Assembly (NCBI GenBank): GCA_034670405.1
Contig: JAXDDX010000072.1
Span: 1,736,001 to 1,800,000, forward strand
Source of the DNA: Hoplostethus atlanticus
Taxonomy: Eukaryota; Chordata; Actinopteri; Trachichthyiformes; Trachichthyidae
Length of the DNA stretch: 64,000 nt
Reading direction: 5' to 3'
Each line of letters opens with the position of its first letter. Positions within the stretch are counted from its first letter, which is position 1. Below are positions 38,600 through 52,800 of this stretch, in pieces. The translations under genes and the position numbers were made by a program. The notes beneath the pieces are model-generated. The model worked only from the letters and a program-made list of their open reading frames with translations. It was not told the DNA's origin and searched no databases.

Positions 38600-41500
38600 A
38601 GCTGGCGCCGATGGGTGAAATGTTAAGGTTCAATGCTGAGTGCGGTTGCTAGTAAACATCAATGATATGTTATTCTGTTATCCTGATGGCCAGGAATAGA
38701 GTGTGCTCTTCCAATCAAATTAGCAAGGACACAGATGCCACCTGTGTGTGTGTGTGCGTGTGTGTGTGTGCATGTGTGTTCTTGTACTTCCATCCTTATG
38801 AGAACTAAATGTCCTCCCAAGGGCTTAATGCTACATAGTTACAAAACTATGTTGAGTGATAGTAGGCTCCATGATAACACTTTAGCATCCACTATGTTGA
38901 GTGATAGTAGACTCCATGCTAACACTTTAGCATCCACTATGTTGAGTGATAGTAGGCTCCATGATAACACTTTAGCATCCACTATGTTGAGTGATAGTAG
39001 ACTCCATGCTAACACTTTAGCATCCACTATGTTGAGTGATAGTAGGCTCCATGATAACACTTTAGCATACACTATGTTGAGTGATAGTAGACTCCATGCT
39101 GACACTTTAGCATACACTATGTTGAGTGATAGTAGGCTCTATGATAACACTTTAGCATACACTATGTTGAGTGATAGTAGACTCCATGCTGACACTTTAG
39201 CATACACTATGTTGAGTGATAGTAGACTCCATGCTGACACTTTAGCATACACTATGTTGAGTGATAGTAGGCTCTATGATAACACTTTAGCATACACTAT
39301 GTTGAGTGATAGTAGACTCCATGCTAACACTTTAGCATCCACTATGTTGAGTGATAGTAGGCTCCATGATAACACTTTAGCATGCAGTATGTTGAGTGAT
39401 AGTAGGCTCCGCAGTATGTGATGTGTCCATAATGTGGTTTTGGTTTTCGGACGTCTCTGGACAGCAACACACACACACACACACAGACACATTTATTGAG
39501 TCAGGTATATCTGTATCTTATGCATCCATGACCCGTTCCAATTCAAAGAGAGGAAGAGAAAGAAAGAGGTGGATGGATGCATTTATAGAGAGTTCAAACA
39601 GAAACAATGCCCTACGTGATTTCTCTGCTGCCTCTGCTTGACAGTCAGAAAGCCTGTTGTCATGGTTACCTCAAGAGAGAGAGGGAGGGGCAAGGATGCT
39701 TCCAGCCTTGGCATTGGTCATTCATCGCACGCGGGGGGGGGGGCTGGGTTTGTATTATTGATAAAGCTCCTTGCACTCCACGGACGAAGACAGCGACTTT
39801 GTAAATGAATGTTTGATGTAATATGTTAGTGGATGGGTAGGTGTAGTCTTATTCTTTCACTAAACTGCAGTGGTTATTTTCCCTCCCAAACTTCTTCAGT
39901 GGTGTAGACAATAACACAAAAGCAAAGACCTTCATGTTTCGATTGACCAAGTTCCCTTTCATTCTCGGTTCTTTCACCGCTGCCAGCGATATCAAGACTT
40001 AACTGCGGATTCACCCCAACGAAGAAGACCTTTATGAAACTGTAGGCCTTCTAGAGCTGCTTTTTCAGAACCTTTACCCATCGAGGGCACACTAACAAAC
40101 CGTTCTGTCTTGCCTGTCTGTCTAACCAGGGATTATGAAACAATTTCTGTAGGACGTTGGCTCGCACAATTCTCCCTTTCTCTTGAATGTTAAGTGATTT
40201 CCATTCAAAAGCCCCACTTGTCTGAAAGTCATGTTGGTCTAAATCACTATAGCAACCCACCGATTGCACCAAGATGATTAGGGTAAGGTCTTGCATAATG
40301 TGACTCGGCAGCTCTAAAAGGAATCTGAGGATATTATGTGAGGGTTTTGACCGCTCTGGTAATGGTTGCTTTGTGTAATTGCTGCTGGAATACAATGTTA
40401 CCCCTGTAGGACCATGTATGAGCCAGTCCCTCCAGAATTAATTTTGATGTGATTATTGTGACCTGAAATGCTTGATTCTGAAAATTGCAATACTATTTTT
40501 GAGTGTTTAAGGTGTTTAAGGCTGCAGGAAAAAATGGTACTAAAATGGCACTAAAGAGAAACCAAAAAATTGGGATTTTGCTAACACTTCCTGTGATATT
40601 AAGTATTAAGCATACTGCGATTGGATTCCAGTTTTTATAAATAAACCTTCAACTCAACATCAGCACCGTAATAAATCTAAGCTAATAAAATCAGTCCAAT
40701 TGAATGGTTCCTTATTATAAAACTGCATAGTTTCTTTTAAAAAGTACCTGTTTATGTCTGAGATAAACTTAATGTTCTTCAGACAATCAAGATAAATGGA
40801 AACTATAATAAAGTAATAAACTATAATAAACCTTTTCACTGCGTTAGCTAATTTTCCATGTCATAATATATATGTATTTAACAATAAACTATGTGAAAAA
40901 GGTGCAATTTTGATTTCATATGGATTGCGAAGCCACAAATTCTCAGCGGGACTGATGAGCTATGAGTTGAGCTGATATCCCTACCCAGATGTTGCTCAGC
41001 TGAAATGGCCGGGGGGCGCTCAGCATGTGTCACGTACGGCTCATTTGAGGTGCAGCAGTCACAGTTGTGGGTTGAAATCTCTCGTAGCCTGTGATGGGAA
41101 CACTTATTGTAATGTTTACCGTGAATGTGACACATTCTCTTCTTGCTCAAGGCCACGTCAGCGGGGGCTTGAACCCCGGTCGTCCGGTCTCCCTAACTAC
41201 TAGGAGACCCTACTGCCCCGCAAGGTTGCTCTCCCAGTGTTGCAGATAGCTACAGTAGCTGTGTGTCTGAGTGATGCAGTGCAGTCCTTTGCAGCATCCA
41301 GAGAGCAGCTGACTGTGTGAAGCAGCACCTCACTGCAGCAATCGGCACCGGTGCTCACTTCATGGATACCTCTACCACCATCACCTACTGCTGTATTTCC
41401 GTGCGTCACCTTTGCAACCTCACCTTTGATCGCACTGTGTGAGAAAATGTGACCAGTGTTTGTAATGCTCTAAGTGACAGATTGTAATGAAGGAGGGGAC

Positions 41501-44500
41501 AGGCAGAGCATCGGTGTGGCGTTTGGGGAGAGCGTTGCCGTGGGCGACACTGTAACTAAATCAGACTCCGTCACCTCGACTATCTATCAAAGCCAGGAAA
41601 ACTCACTAATGAAAATGCCAGATTATCTCGCTAGCAAGCCGCGACGTTGGGAGCCATCGGGGGAGAACTGGAAGACAAGAGCGTTCAAGTGAGCTCTAGT
41701 GGTGTTCTGTAGCTGACCCCTGACCTCTGACCTCCGACCTCCAGTAAAGCATCACACATATCACAGAGAGCTTGCGGGTTTGCAAAAAACGCTGTGTGTG
41801 AGCCAGGTAATGAGTTCAGTGTAGGCAGCAGGAGGAAAATGCTGAATCATTCTGCCTCCTTACAGTCTTGGTCCATTTCCAACTGCAGTTCAGTCAGCAT
41901 TCAAAACACAGAGGACACGTCCATCCCAGACCAGGGACAGACACTTTTTTTTATGCACAAAGAAAGAAAATAAAAATGGAAAACTAAAGCCTTGGATGCA
42001 AAATAACTAATACTGCATTTGCTCAAATCTCTTGTGCGTGATCCTCAGTGCTTCTACTGGACTGAGGTGCTCTGTGCGTAACTAAGACTGTCCAGTGTTG
42101 CTGTGCTCTAAATTCCCTGTGGCGCAGAACATTTTCTGGACGATTTCTTTCTTTCTCTATGTTTTTGACTTTGGTTCACGTGAGATTTTGATTGGAAAGC
42201 ATTGGCATAATAGTTTTCACCAAAAAGTAAAAAAAGAAAATGACTCACTTAACATTTGAAGCCAATTAAAATCTGGACTTTCTTTGGGGGGGAAAAAATG
42301 ACTTATTCAGCTCATTTGGCAAAACGATGTGATTATCATTCTAGTACATGGCAAAATGTAAATGTGGATTGTCTGACATTATTAAAGTGTTTTTTTAATG
42401 TATTACTTCTTTGTGTCTCCTAGTCGGACAGTAACACCAGTTTCCTGCGAGCAGCAAGGGCAGGGAACATCGACAAGGTTTTGGAATATCTCAAAGGGGG
42501 AGTGGACATCAGCACTTGCAATCAGGTAGGAAATGGATACCATTACATTACACATACTATGACTGCACCATATGGACAAGAATGTATATTGCGCCATTAT
42601 AAACACTGGGTCAAAAGATTTTATTGCACAATAAGTTCAACCAAGCTTTGGGCTCAGAAGTGATGAGAACATAGACATAGAACATAAATTATCCATGTGT
42701 CCCTGGCAGATCTTTCGCTAACACTCCATGATCCATGCTAGCAGTTTAGCATACACTAGACCAAGAAAACGCTGTTCCTCCAGCTCAAATGGAGCTAAAG
42801 CTTTCAGAGTTTCTTTCAGGCTCTTCAAAATAAAAGCACACGGCGCGACGCCAGGGAGGGGTAGGGGGACAAAGAGTAACACCCTCTTTACAACAGAAAG
42901 CAACTGGGTTTATGGGAAATGCGGTCTTAATTTTGAGAAACACGAGCACTAACAATACCTCCGAGGTTACCAATCACCTCAACCATGGTCTCATTTCTTT
43001 ACGGTAATTATACCAAGGTATCCCAATTAATTTAATAATGATATATATAGCACTTTAAACTTGTGCACTTGTGCAGCCCTAACACAGATGGGGAAATATT
43101 TGCCAGACATAACTAAGGGCATCATTTACTCTTCATGTTGTGGTTGTTTGCCTTTGCTCTAGGGATCCCTGTATGTTCTGTCGGTTTAAATGCCAATCTG
43201 TCTTTGGTGACAAGGAGACCTGGTTTCCACCTCTGTCTCCGCCCCTTGGGAATAAAAGTTGACTGCTACCAATCATTGGTGCCACTCTTCCTGTGGCACA
43301 ACCTCTGAGGAACCTTTTTACCCCGTTCTGGGTGCAGCTTTTTCCCTGCCTCCGCTTTTGTGTTTCACTGGTCTTTCCCAAAATTGAATCATCCTGTAGT
43401 GGAAGCAAGCTGCCATCCAGATTATTTGAGCTAAAGAGTTTCTGTCACTCAGGACTCGTTGCTGCCAGTGGCCCTCACAGCAAAATTAACATGGGAATGA
43501 AAACTGATTGTATGGATGAAAAGTATTAAAAGTAAATGTGGACATATTCTGTATTTTCACCTCTTCCTCTGGCTAGAAAGATCATGCACAGCCTTACTAT
43601 AGGTGATCAGTGGCTCAGTGTGGCTCAATTAGTCATTCTAAACCAAAGGATGTAAATCCTCCATGTTTCCCCTGCGGGTAAAATAAACACTGATACTTTA
43701 CATCACGGTAATGAAGCAGAAAAAGCGCTGAAAGACTGGAAATGAGGCCAGTCATTTTGTACACAATGAGGATGCTATTTTCTACATGACTCAGGTAGTT
43801 AATCTGTCCTACTGTAGTCTGCTGGGGCCCCTTTTAGGTTTAGCTAAACCATAAGCGATATGAGGTTATGCTGATATTCAGTCCCTTTTAAGTTTCATAC
43901 CAAAAAATGACAAGTCTCAGCGTGGCCCTTATTCACATACTCGTGAATAAGGGCCAGTAGGGGAGGATCAAATGGGAGTCATTCTTGGCCCAAGAGAGAG
44001 CGAGACTGGCCACTTATAAGTCGCCATACAGCAAAAGAAAAGGACCTGGAAATACCCCGGCAGATGTGACAGAATCCTACTCGCAAGAATTTAGAAAAAA
44101 GTTTCTAAGATCATTTCTAAGTGCTTAACATATTCAGGACCTTGAGGTCGTCCGCTACCATCATGTTCACACATACTTGTCTGCTGTTTAGGATTGTCTG
44201 AAATCCCTCTCCGCTCCTGCATGGAAGGAGGTTGGGTCTTTATTTAGGCCCAGTCATTATCTAGTGTCCTCTGAGCCTCTTAGCATTCCAGCCATGGGGA
44301 TGGGGGGGCGGCGGTGAAAGCTGATAGGGTGTAAAATAGTCCTGTCCCGGCAACAGTCACATGGAGTGGAAATCTAGCGGTTGATAGAGGCTTTGGCATG
44401 TGGGGAGATTCATGTGTTATCATCTAGTGTGGAATGATGTGGGCGCTGATCGCTTGAGCCCTTGAACATATTTTTAGCTTGCATTTTTGTCTTTCTTTCT

Positions 44501-47500
44501 GAAGAATGAATAAGCTCCCAAAATAAAACGTATCCATGAGAAAAAGTCTTTCAAGAATTGGTTGTTTTTTGGGCCAGTTGTTATGCCAACTAATGTCGGC
44601 TATGTTTCATGCTGTCGGAAGACGAGACAAAGAAATGCACTTTCTAATATTCTAATGCAACAAAACCACAACGGGTGACTTTATACATTAGAGAAATAAC
44701 ATGAATGACATTTCTGGGAGGTCGTGGTGGACCGATGTTATTATTATTGTTATTATTATTATTATAGATTATTTATTCCACAAGTGCGTTTCCATGACTA
44801 AATCTAAATCGATACATCATGATTTCCATATGGAAACCCAGCTTGTGTCGCTGTCTTTCTTTCTTTCACTCCGTCTCTATACAACACACACACACACACA
44901 CACATCTCATATCTGATGTAGTTGTGCTTTGATCTGCATCTTGTGCCAGTCAGTCCATTCAGCTCCGGTAAACCTCTCAGCTAATACCCTGCGACTTGCC
45001 GCCACCTACACCGATTCCTTATCTTATCTGCGGTGTTCCTGTACCTCGATTACATATTTATTTATTTATTTATTACTTTATCAAAAAAGTATTTACTGTT
45101 TCCCCATCCATGATATCAGAGGTGGATTACGCTAAGTGATCAATATCTGATTGTTAATAAAACGCCAGTATCAGCCCGTCTAAATCTAATCTAGTGTCGG
45201 GAAAGCAGTTTCCAACCTCTGTGACAAGAGGCAGATTACAGTACCACTGCTGTGCATACCACAGTAACTGAGAGTTGCTGGCTGAAAATATAACTGGATG
45301 GAGACGCAAGGTAAAAAAAAAAGAAATCAGGCAGAATAAGGCAGATCACTCCACTCATATCAGGAAAATAACACTTCATTCAAAACAGCTCTTGAAACAA
45401 GTTTATTTGCATTAGAAACGATGGAATTATCTCATTTGCTGAATTGTTCACTTCTTTTTAAGAAAACTAAGGGTTTGCAGTGCAAAAACAGAAATAACTT
45501 CTGCCCAAAGTGCTCCAGTGACAAAAACTGCACAGAAATTACAGAACAAAGCTGTTTTGTTGCCAGCGCCGTCCTCTGCACTGTTTGAAGAGCGCTGACG
45601 CTCTCTACTATTACCACGATTATTATATCACCACAAATGCCTTTTTATGAAATGCTCACACTGGTAGCCTTTTTTTACACCGGTGCACAGTTATTTTTAT
45701 TATTATTATTATTATTATTGTTATTTTTAGTCAGAGTTGTGCCTCCGGACTGTGCTGGGTTTTGACAGTGTTGTGGTGGGTAAACTATGACCTCCAGTTG
45801 GTGATCGTCAGGGTTAATAACGACTAATATCAACAAAAAAAATCAATTTTTACAAAATAATTAATTCAGGCTTTTTCCCCCCTTAAAGAGGCAATAAGTA
45901 TGTTTTTCCTGCCCCATGGCACAAAATGATATATAACATATTTGCACCAGGTTGGCCAGGTTTCTGACTTAACTGCACCAGAGACTTGTGCAGGAGGAGA
46001 TAAGGTCTATCATTGTTGTTGCGGTTCCTACTGGTCACCATTAGGTGTCGATAGAGGTCATAGAATCCTTAATGCCCCTTTAAACACCCTCTATTCATAT
46101 AACTTGCATCAGTGTGATACTACTGATGAAGATACCTCATAACGATTTATGTAAGCCTATAAACGGTGGTAAACTTCTATTCTGCCAATGAAAAAAAGGT
46201 TAAAAGTTGGTTTTAGGTGGGTCAATCCTCCGCTACCTCCCTGAGCATTACCACATTAGAGAGATGTGACTAGGTGATTAAATAGGTTATCGGTTTGACC
46301 GTGAGAACACCTTGAGGTCCTCATCACACACACACACACACACACACACACGTATGTACGAATACATATCACCCGCACGGACAAAACCATTGAACATCGG
46401 TGAAAAATTAAACCTGTACATACCCAGCGGACCGTACTGTGCCCCTATTACCATGATGGAGAGGTTGGTCTGGCTGCACTAGTTGATGATAGCAAATGTT
46501 TCTTTCATGCTTTCATGTCTCAGGGCTCACATTACCCAGTTCCAGCCAGCAAAGATCTCACAATTTTTCATGGAAGGGCCCTTTGCTTTTTAGCTTCATG
46601 ATGATGGTACTGTTTGAGTTGGGAATCCCTATAGGAGTGTTCTGCCACGTGCCATTTTGACAGGTTGCACTGCACACACCGCTGTGCACCATTTTTGTGT
46701 CACCTGAATCATTACTCGTACATTTAAGATGACAGCGTTGGGAAATGACAGACAACAGCTAGTAGGTTTTAATATCCCATCACAGCTCGATCGCCTTAGC
46801 GCCTGTCGTCTCCAGGAGCCAAATTCAGCCTGGGCAACCAGAAGTATGTATCCTTTTATAATTGGAAGACCATACATACTCTTTTAATACTAATCACATT
46901 GTTATATAAGCAGTCCTTCTATGTATGTATGTAATATGCAATTAGCTACGTTTGCTAACGGTTCAGTTGCTAACGTTAGATAGCTACAGTTAACATTGCT
47001 GTATGTAACTAAGGTGCCATCATTAATTATCTCATTGTTGTGGAATATGCCTGTGGGACTGTGCAGAATCTATACTTGTTGTATCTTGACCTTTTGAAAT
47101 CATTCACGTCCGATCAAAAGTTTTGAGTTGAAAATACATTATTCAACTCTGCGCTAATTGACCTTAATCTTTCCTATTTCCCCCTGCAGTCTTGTGAGCG
47201 AGACTTCTAACTTCCCCTGACTAATGGGTATCAGCGTTTTACTGTGCTGTAATGCTGATTATAACTCAATAACACGCCATGCTGATGAGCTGGTATTTGG
47301 GCTGCTTATGCCCCGGCCCGCCCCCCTGGGAACACCCCAGCACTGCTAAATTAGATTTCTACCACATCGCATTTGCATCGCATAACAAATGTTGGTGCAA
47401 TAGATGTAATAGATGATTGAAAGTTTTCTCCTAAGTGATTGTGTTCCCGTGGGCTGATATAATAACAATTATTAAGCATGGGGAGTGGGCGGACGGGGCA

Positions 47501-49849
47501 TGGTGTGTGATAAAGTGGCAGAGCCCGCCTGGAGGGGTATGGTGAATGGAGGGCACTCGGGGTTACAAAGATGGATAGGGCAGCCGGAGGTTAAGGGAGA
47601 GCTGGAGGTGGTGTGTTTATCAGTGTCAGTGACTGTCTGTGTCCCATCCAAAAAAAAATGTATACGCTAAGGCATATGTTTCAAAATATACGCAAACTAG
47701 CCAAAAAGTGGGTTATTATGTGTTGTCAATATTAGGGTTAGACAGATGCATCAGGCCGATATTGGCACTTGCATTCATGTAATTGTTCCATAATGACGTT
47801 GTAAATTAAGTCTTCTTTTAGGTGGATCACCCTGCCTTAAGGAGCTGCTAACCCTAAAAGATCTTCATTAGTATAGTTTTCATTGGAGAGTTTTAGCGTC
47901 CTATGATGATCTAATGTTGTTTCAGAGGCTTTTCCGACAAAAATAAATGTCTGACTGAATTCTTGTAGTTTTTGGCGTGGAAATTATCAAATTTAAAGAC
48001 GCCAAGAATCGGCACAAAATATCGGCAGCCGCTTCAGTACAAAAATATCAATATCGGCATCAACTTTCAGAAACCCACATCAGTCAAACTCAATAGTGCA
48101 AAGGTAGAATTTATTTTCAATTAATATATTCCACATGAATTTCATCTGCAAATACAGAATTTGTGTGCAAAAACATTCATGCCAATTTTGGTATATTTTA
48201 AAATATATCTCTAAACATATTCTGAAGTATATGCCAAATTATCTTTTTGCAGTATGGTGTATGTGTGTCCATATTGAGTTAAAGTACATTTTCATCCACC
48301 TCCCTCCCGCCATCTGTCTCTGTCTCTTCTGGGACAAAAAACAGGGGGACTCGTTCATCTCTCAAGTCTCAGAGTCAGACTTGAAAAATAACTGGCTGGT
48401 CCTTTATGGGAAAGTAGTGACAGGTGCTATTTCAAGCAGACGGCCTGGCATGGTGCTTGTTCTGAGACGAAGAACAGTGTCCGGAGGGGGTTCCAGTTAA
48501 GGTCTCTATGCTGTCTTTATTGGCAAAGCACAACTCTCTTCTTTGAGCTAGTCTTTTGGATTACTTGTACCTGCAGGCTTGGCGCAGGGTGATATGAGGC
48601 CAGCGAGAGGCAGGCAGGTGCATGTGAACGCAACTGTGCCAAACACAGCATGACTTAGCTGAAATACATATTCTGCCCTGCTATTAAACAGATGCTTCCT
48701 GTTCAGCTGTAGGTGTACAGGTGTGGCATACTTCAGCGCAATGCAGAAACAGATAAACAGGATTCTAGGACGACTACTCACCCTTGGTGGCGTCCCGCAG
48801 GGCGCCTCTGTAGGGACCCTAAAAGTCTGGTGGGAATATTGGCCTCGGGGGGCTGTGCATTGTGGCTAACCATCCACAGAGGAAATTACCTATCGATCTT
48901 TTTAAACTGTACCCTAATGCCTGGCCTACTGAAAGGGTTATTGAATCAGTGCCAGGTCACTGAGAAAAGGCCCAGAGACAACAAGGGGAACCACTAACCC
49001 CCATGTTCACCTCAACTCTGCTGACCAAAGACATGGAGGAAGATGGAAGCCTGTCAGTAGAACAAGGGTTTCTTTGGTTGTTATTGTGAGTTTCTAATGG
49101 GTGAAAAGGCTGGTCAACCAAAGGCTATGTCTGAAAACCCATACTATTTCACAGGCAATTGAGGTCAAATGACCACAACCAACCCGTTGCAGGACACACC
49201 GTGTTTAACTACAGATCTTGAAATTACATTCTGCATTGACATTATTAATGTGTTGATAGTTTGCAGCCAGTTGCAGCCAAACAAGCTCCTCCCATCCACT
49301 CCCTGACAACCAAGCAGCACACAACACTCATTAAGAGCCAAATAGGGATATTAATAGAGCCCATGCCACGATAGGAAAACGCAAAATACACTGGTATTAT
49401 CCTTTAATATACCAGACATTAAATAAACTGACAATACTAATACCATGTCCAACTACCTTTTCCATTCTTGCTGTGTTAGAATTAACAGATAAATGTTTGA
49501 ACTCCTTGATCCTTGGGGGTAATCCAACCAGAGTGATATTGAATTGTAATTTTCCTTTTCCTACCTAGCTTTTAGCATTTATTTATTGCCACAACAAATC
49601 AGGAACAACACAGTAATATTCTTACTAGGACTGGGGCGAAGGTCAGCACAACACCTAAGGATATTGTGGAAAACGAAAGGACTTGGAGGTGGCGATCTGG
49701 CATTAGTTTTAATATTGCATTGATATTGTATAACATAGCAGCCCCTGACCTGTTTGGTCTGAGAGCGGCCCCATTCAAGGAGTAGGATTACACAATATTG
49801 AACCCTAGAGGCCAGCAACAGATCACCTTTTTGAATGCGCGCACGCACG

Positions 49850-49889
<40 letters not shown>

Positions 49890-52800
49890 TAATAACTCCA
49901 TAACCAGGACTGGCCCTACTCCACAACAGCATACGATGGCACAACATCTAACCTCCTAACCTTGATAGCTAGGTTTGATATTTTGGTCTGTCCCTCCTCC
50001 ACATGAAAGAGTGAAGGACGGTGGTTCATAGCCAGGAAAAAGAGTGATACCGAGAGACGGAGAGAAAGAACCTACTGGTGGCCTAGTTAGAATGATAGAC
50101 CTGGAGGAGGTACACCCTTCCCCTATCTATCTCCCTTTTCGCTTGGTTTGTTGTAGTTTTCAGCTTTGGGCTTGACCTTTCCTCCCCTCTCTTTCCAGAA
50201 TGGTCTTAATGCACTGCATCTGGCGGCCAAGGAGGGCCATGTGGAGCTGGTCCAGGAGCTGTTGGAGCGAGGCTCGATGGTGGACTCAGCCACAAAGGTA
50301 GGCTACCTCACCTTCCTTGTGCCTTTACTAACTTTGATTCCTCACACAGTCTGAGAAGTGAGAAGTGGGCGGCTATTCAAAGGATACACGGTAATGCAAA
50401 AATAACGTTCGAATAAGTTCATTTTATTCTGAAGCTTCAGCCAGAACAGTAACCTACACACTCAATACTTTTACATGTACACCAGTACCCCGATTACTGG
50501 GAGTAATCAGCTTATGGCAATATTTCGATCTGACTGTGGTGTTTACATTAAATCAGATAAAGGTGCTAACATGAAAATGGCAATAGTCGGAGTTTTGCCT
50601 TAATCGGATTAAGATCAAATTATTAGTGTGCATGTAACCATACTCAATGTTTCAACAGTAGTCTTCATTTGGCACTTTGGTTTGGGATTGCACTGCGACC
50701 ATATACTTTTGACACTCTTAATGGCTATACAAAAGGAGCCATTCAAAGGTGTTTTCAGAAATAGAAATTCCTGCAAATAGATTTAGCTCAACAATATGTC
50801 TATGCAAATATGTCTAATGATCTTGTAGAGACCTTTTTGTGTTGAATTGGTAAAACCATTACACAGGTTGTACTGGCCTTCAGTGTCTCCCCTTTTGGAG
50901 TGACCAGGTCAGAATTCTCACATGACTGTTAACCTTTTCTCTGTGAGGCTATGCTACCCTACCCTGGGCAGGCCGCTACACCACTGCCCTAAACCCGCTG
51001 TAACACTACGCCCCTCACGACATCCCCTGAAACCCCACGCCTGAAAGCCAGCTAGCCCCTCTAGCCCCGTGACCACTCGTTAGAGAAGTGCTGTGTTTTG
51101 GGATGGGGCTGATCATATGCCGCACTAAGGGAAAGTGATACAGATAGTGGAGTACTGAACATGGAGGTTTTATGCTTGAGAAATCTTTATCATCCAAGCC
51201 CTGCAATTAGAGAAGGCTCACGCTCATTACTGAAAGTGTTTCAGTGTTATGTTTCTTCTTTGATATCGTTCCAAAACAGAAATACATACTGCATGACAGT
51301 TGCTTAGCAGCAGAGCTGAGCTGCCTGAACAATAGTAATGTTAATGTTTTCGAGCTATAATATTATGTGTCTCAGTTAATGGAGAGATGGTCTGGAGGAG
51401 GCAACATTTCATCATTTTGCAGATAGGCTCTGCAAACACACGATTGGCAAGGGTGCCTGTCATCGACACAGGATTGGGAACAAACGTGGTAAACAGTGTC
51501 GGGATACATTTGTAGCTTGTTTACTTCATATACTGTACATGAAACGAACAGTTGGAGTGTATGAGTGAAGGAGAAACATCAAACTGCGTAAAACGTAATG
51601 ATCTGACAAGGATGAACTTGAGATTCCACTCTACCGAGTTTGTTTATCGGTGATGAATTCATCAGCCTTTCCTAATTGAAAGAATTCAGACTGGGAGTCA
51701 TCCTCACCGATAGCTATTTTTATATGCAGACACTGTGTGTGTGTGTGTAAGGACATCCTTATGCAGGCCTCAGTTGAAATGCCAACATTCAATTTCACTG
51801 ATTACGTACAAATTCAGAGCACACAATTTCAATTCAGTTTTTCAGTTAGTGGCACTAGCACATAATTTGGTCGCACCAAAGATCTGTTGCAGCGCCGCAC
51901 AACAAAGTCATTGCACTTTTTTGGAGACATTCGCTATGAAATCAAAGCGCATACAAAAACTGTTTAAGCACTAATAGATAGGGGTGTAACGCTATATTGT
52001 GGGACCAAAAACGTGACGATATGTACCGTTGAGGTGGAAAATGGTTCTCGATATTAAATGTTATCAATTAGCTACTCCACCAAAATGTAGACTACTCTTG
52101 TTTTCATTTACATACTTTAAACGCCAGAGGGCATAGTCAGTAATCCTAGATCCTAGCTTGCTTGGCGTTATGAAGTCGAAGTTCACTCGCGACCCGGAAG
52201 AGCCCATGTGTGTCCGTCAAACTTTAAATCTACTTGTTTTATTTAGACAAGCATCTGCTTTTAAAAGCTGCTTTATTTTATCTAAGAGATTCTACTATTT
52301 ACTTTTTGCACTGAAAAATATATAAGAAATAAAGAAACCTGTGGCAGACAGGAGGTGGCGTGGGTGAACCCTTGGCTGGATGGAGGGAATCAGGCTGGTA
52401 GGGTGGTTCTCCCTGCATCCGTCAGCAGCTGCCGCCAATTGAGACTAATTGGATAACGGCAGCCTGGGACCGATGTAACATTGTGTGTGTCTTTTTTCCA
52501 GTGTGGGAACGAGGTGGAATTTTATGATTTATGATTTTGAGTTTAAATAAAATGTCAAAACTGTATTATGCCTCCGTATGAGTGATTTAAAAAAGACCAA
52601 GTCGCACCGGTGCAACCCATTCATTTCTTTAGTGGCACTGGACAGATATATATAGTCTCAGTCTGGAGCCCTGTCATAGCTCAACTATTTATGCCATCCA
52701 CGTTTGTAGACCTCTTTTATAAAGTGGGAGATTAATGTGTAAAGAATATGGCGATTGATCATATCGAGGACAAATCTGATGTTTCTAGGACCTTGTAGCC

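Larger units (their letters stand above)
17870..42423 (+). other. intron 1 of ank2 (about 24.5 kb)
   Basis: Bounded by GT at 17870 and CTCCTAG at 42417-42423. It contains alternative first exon B (35125), an L1 insertion, two coding-length minisatellites, inverted-repeat elements and many microsatellites. Long introns after the first exon are usual in ankyrin genes and often contain enhancers; I cannot identify any by sequence alone. Confidence 0.8.
42526..50198 (+). other. intron between repeats 1 and 2 (7.7 kb)
   Basis: No further exon seen. It holds a minisatellite-related unit at 42731-42758, a perfect hairpin at 43923-43956, ATT repeats at 44738-44766 and 45697-45719, a TTAA-type MITE at 45880-46083, an inverted-repeat element at 47734-48092, and CA tracts at 46325-46350 and 49840-49887. 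The open frame at 48135-48500 has no ankyrin or other recognisable similarity. Confidence 0.75.

Noticed and set aside
38735..39421. 228-residue open frame on the plus strand
   Set aside because: It is made of a 45-bp tandem repeat whose unit is divisible by three; there is no similarity or gene context.
48135..48500. 121-residue frame in the repeat 1 to 2 intron
   Set aside because: No ankyrin wording, no supported splice sites, and the first half is low-complexity AT-rich translation.
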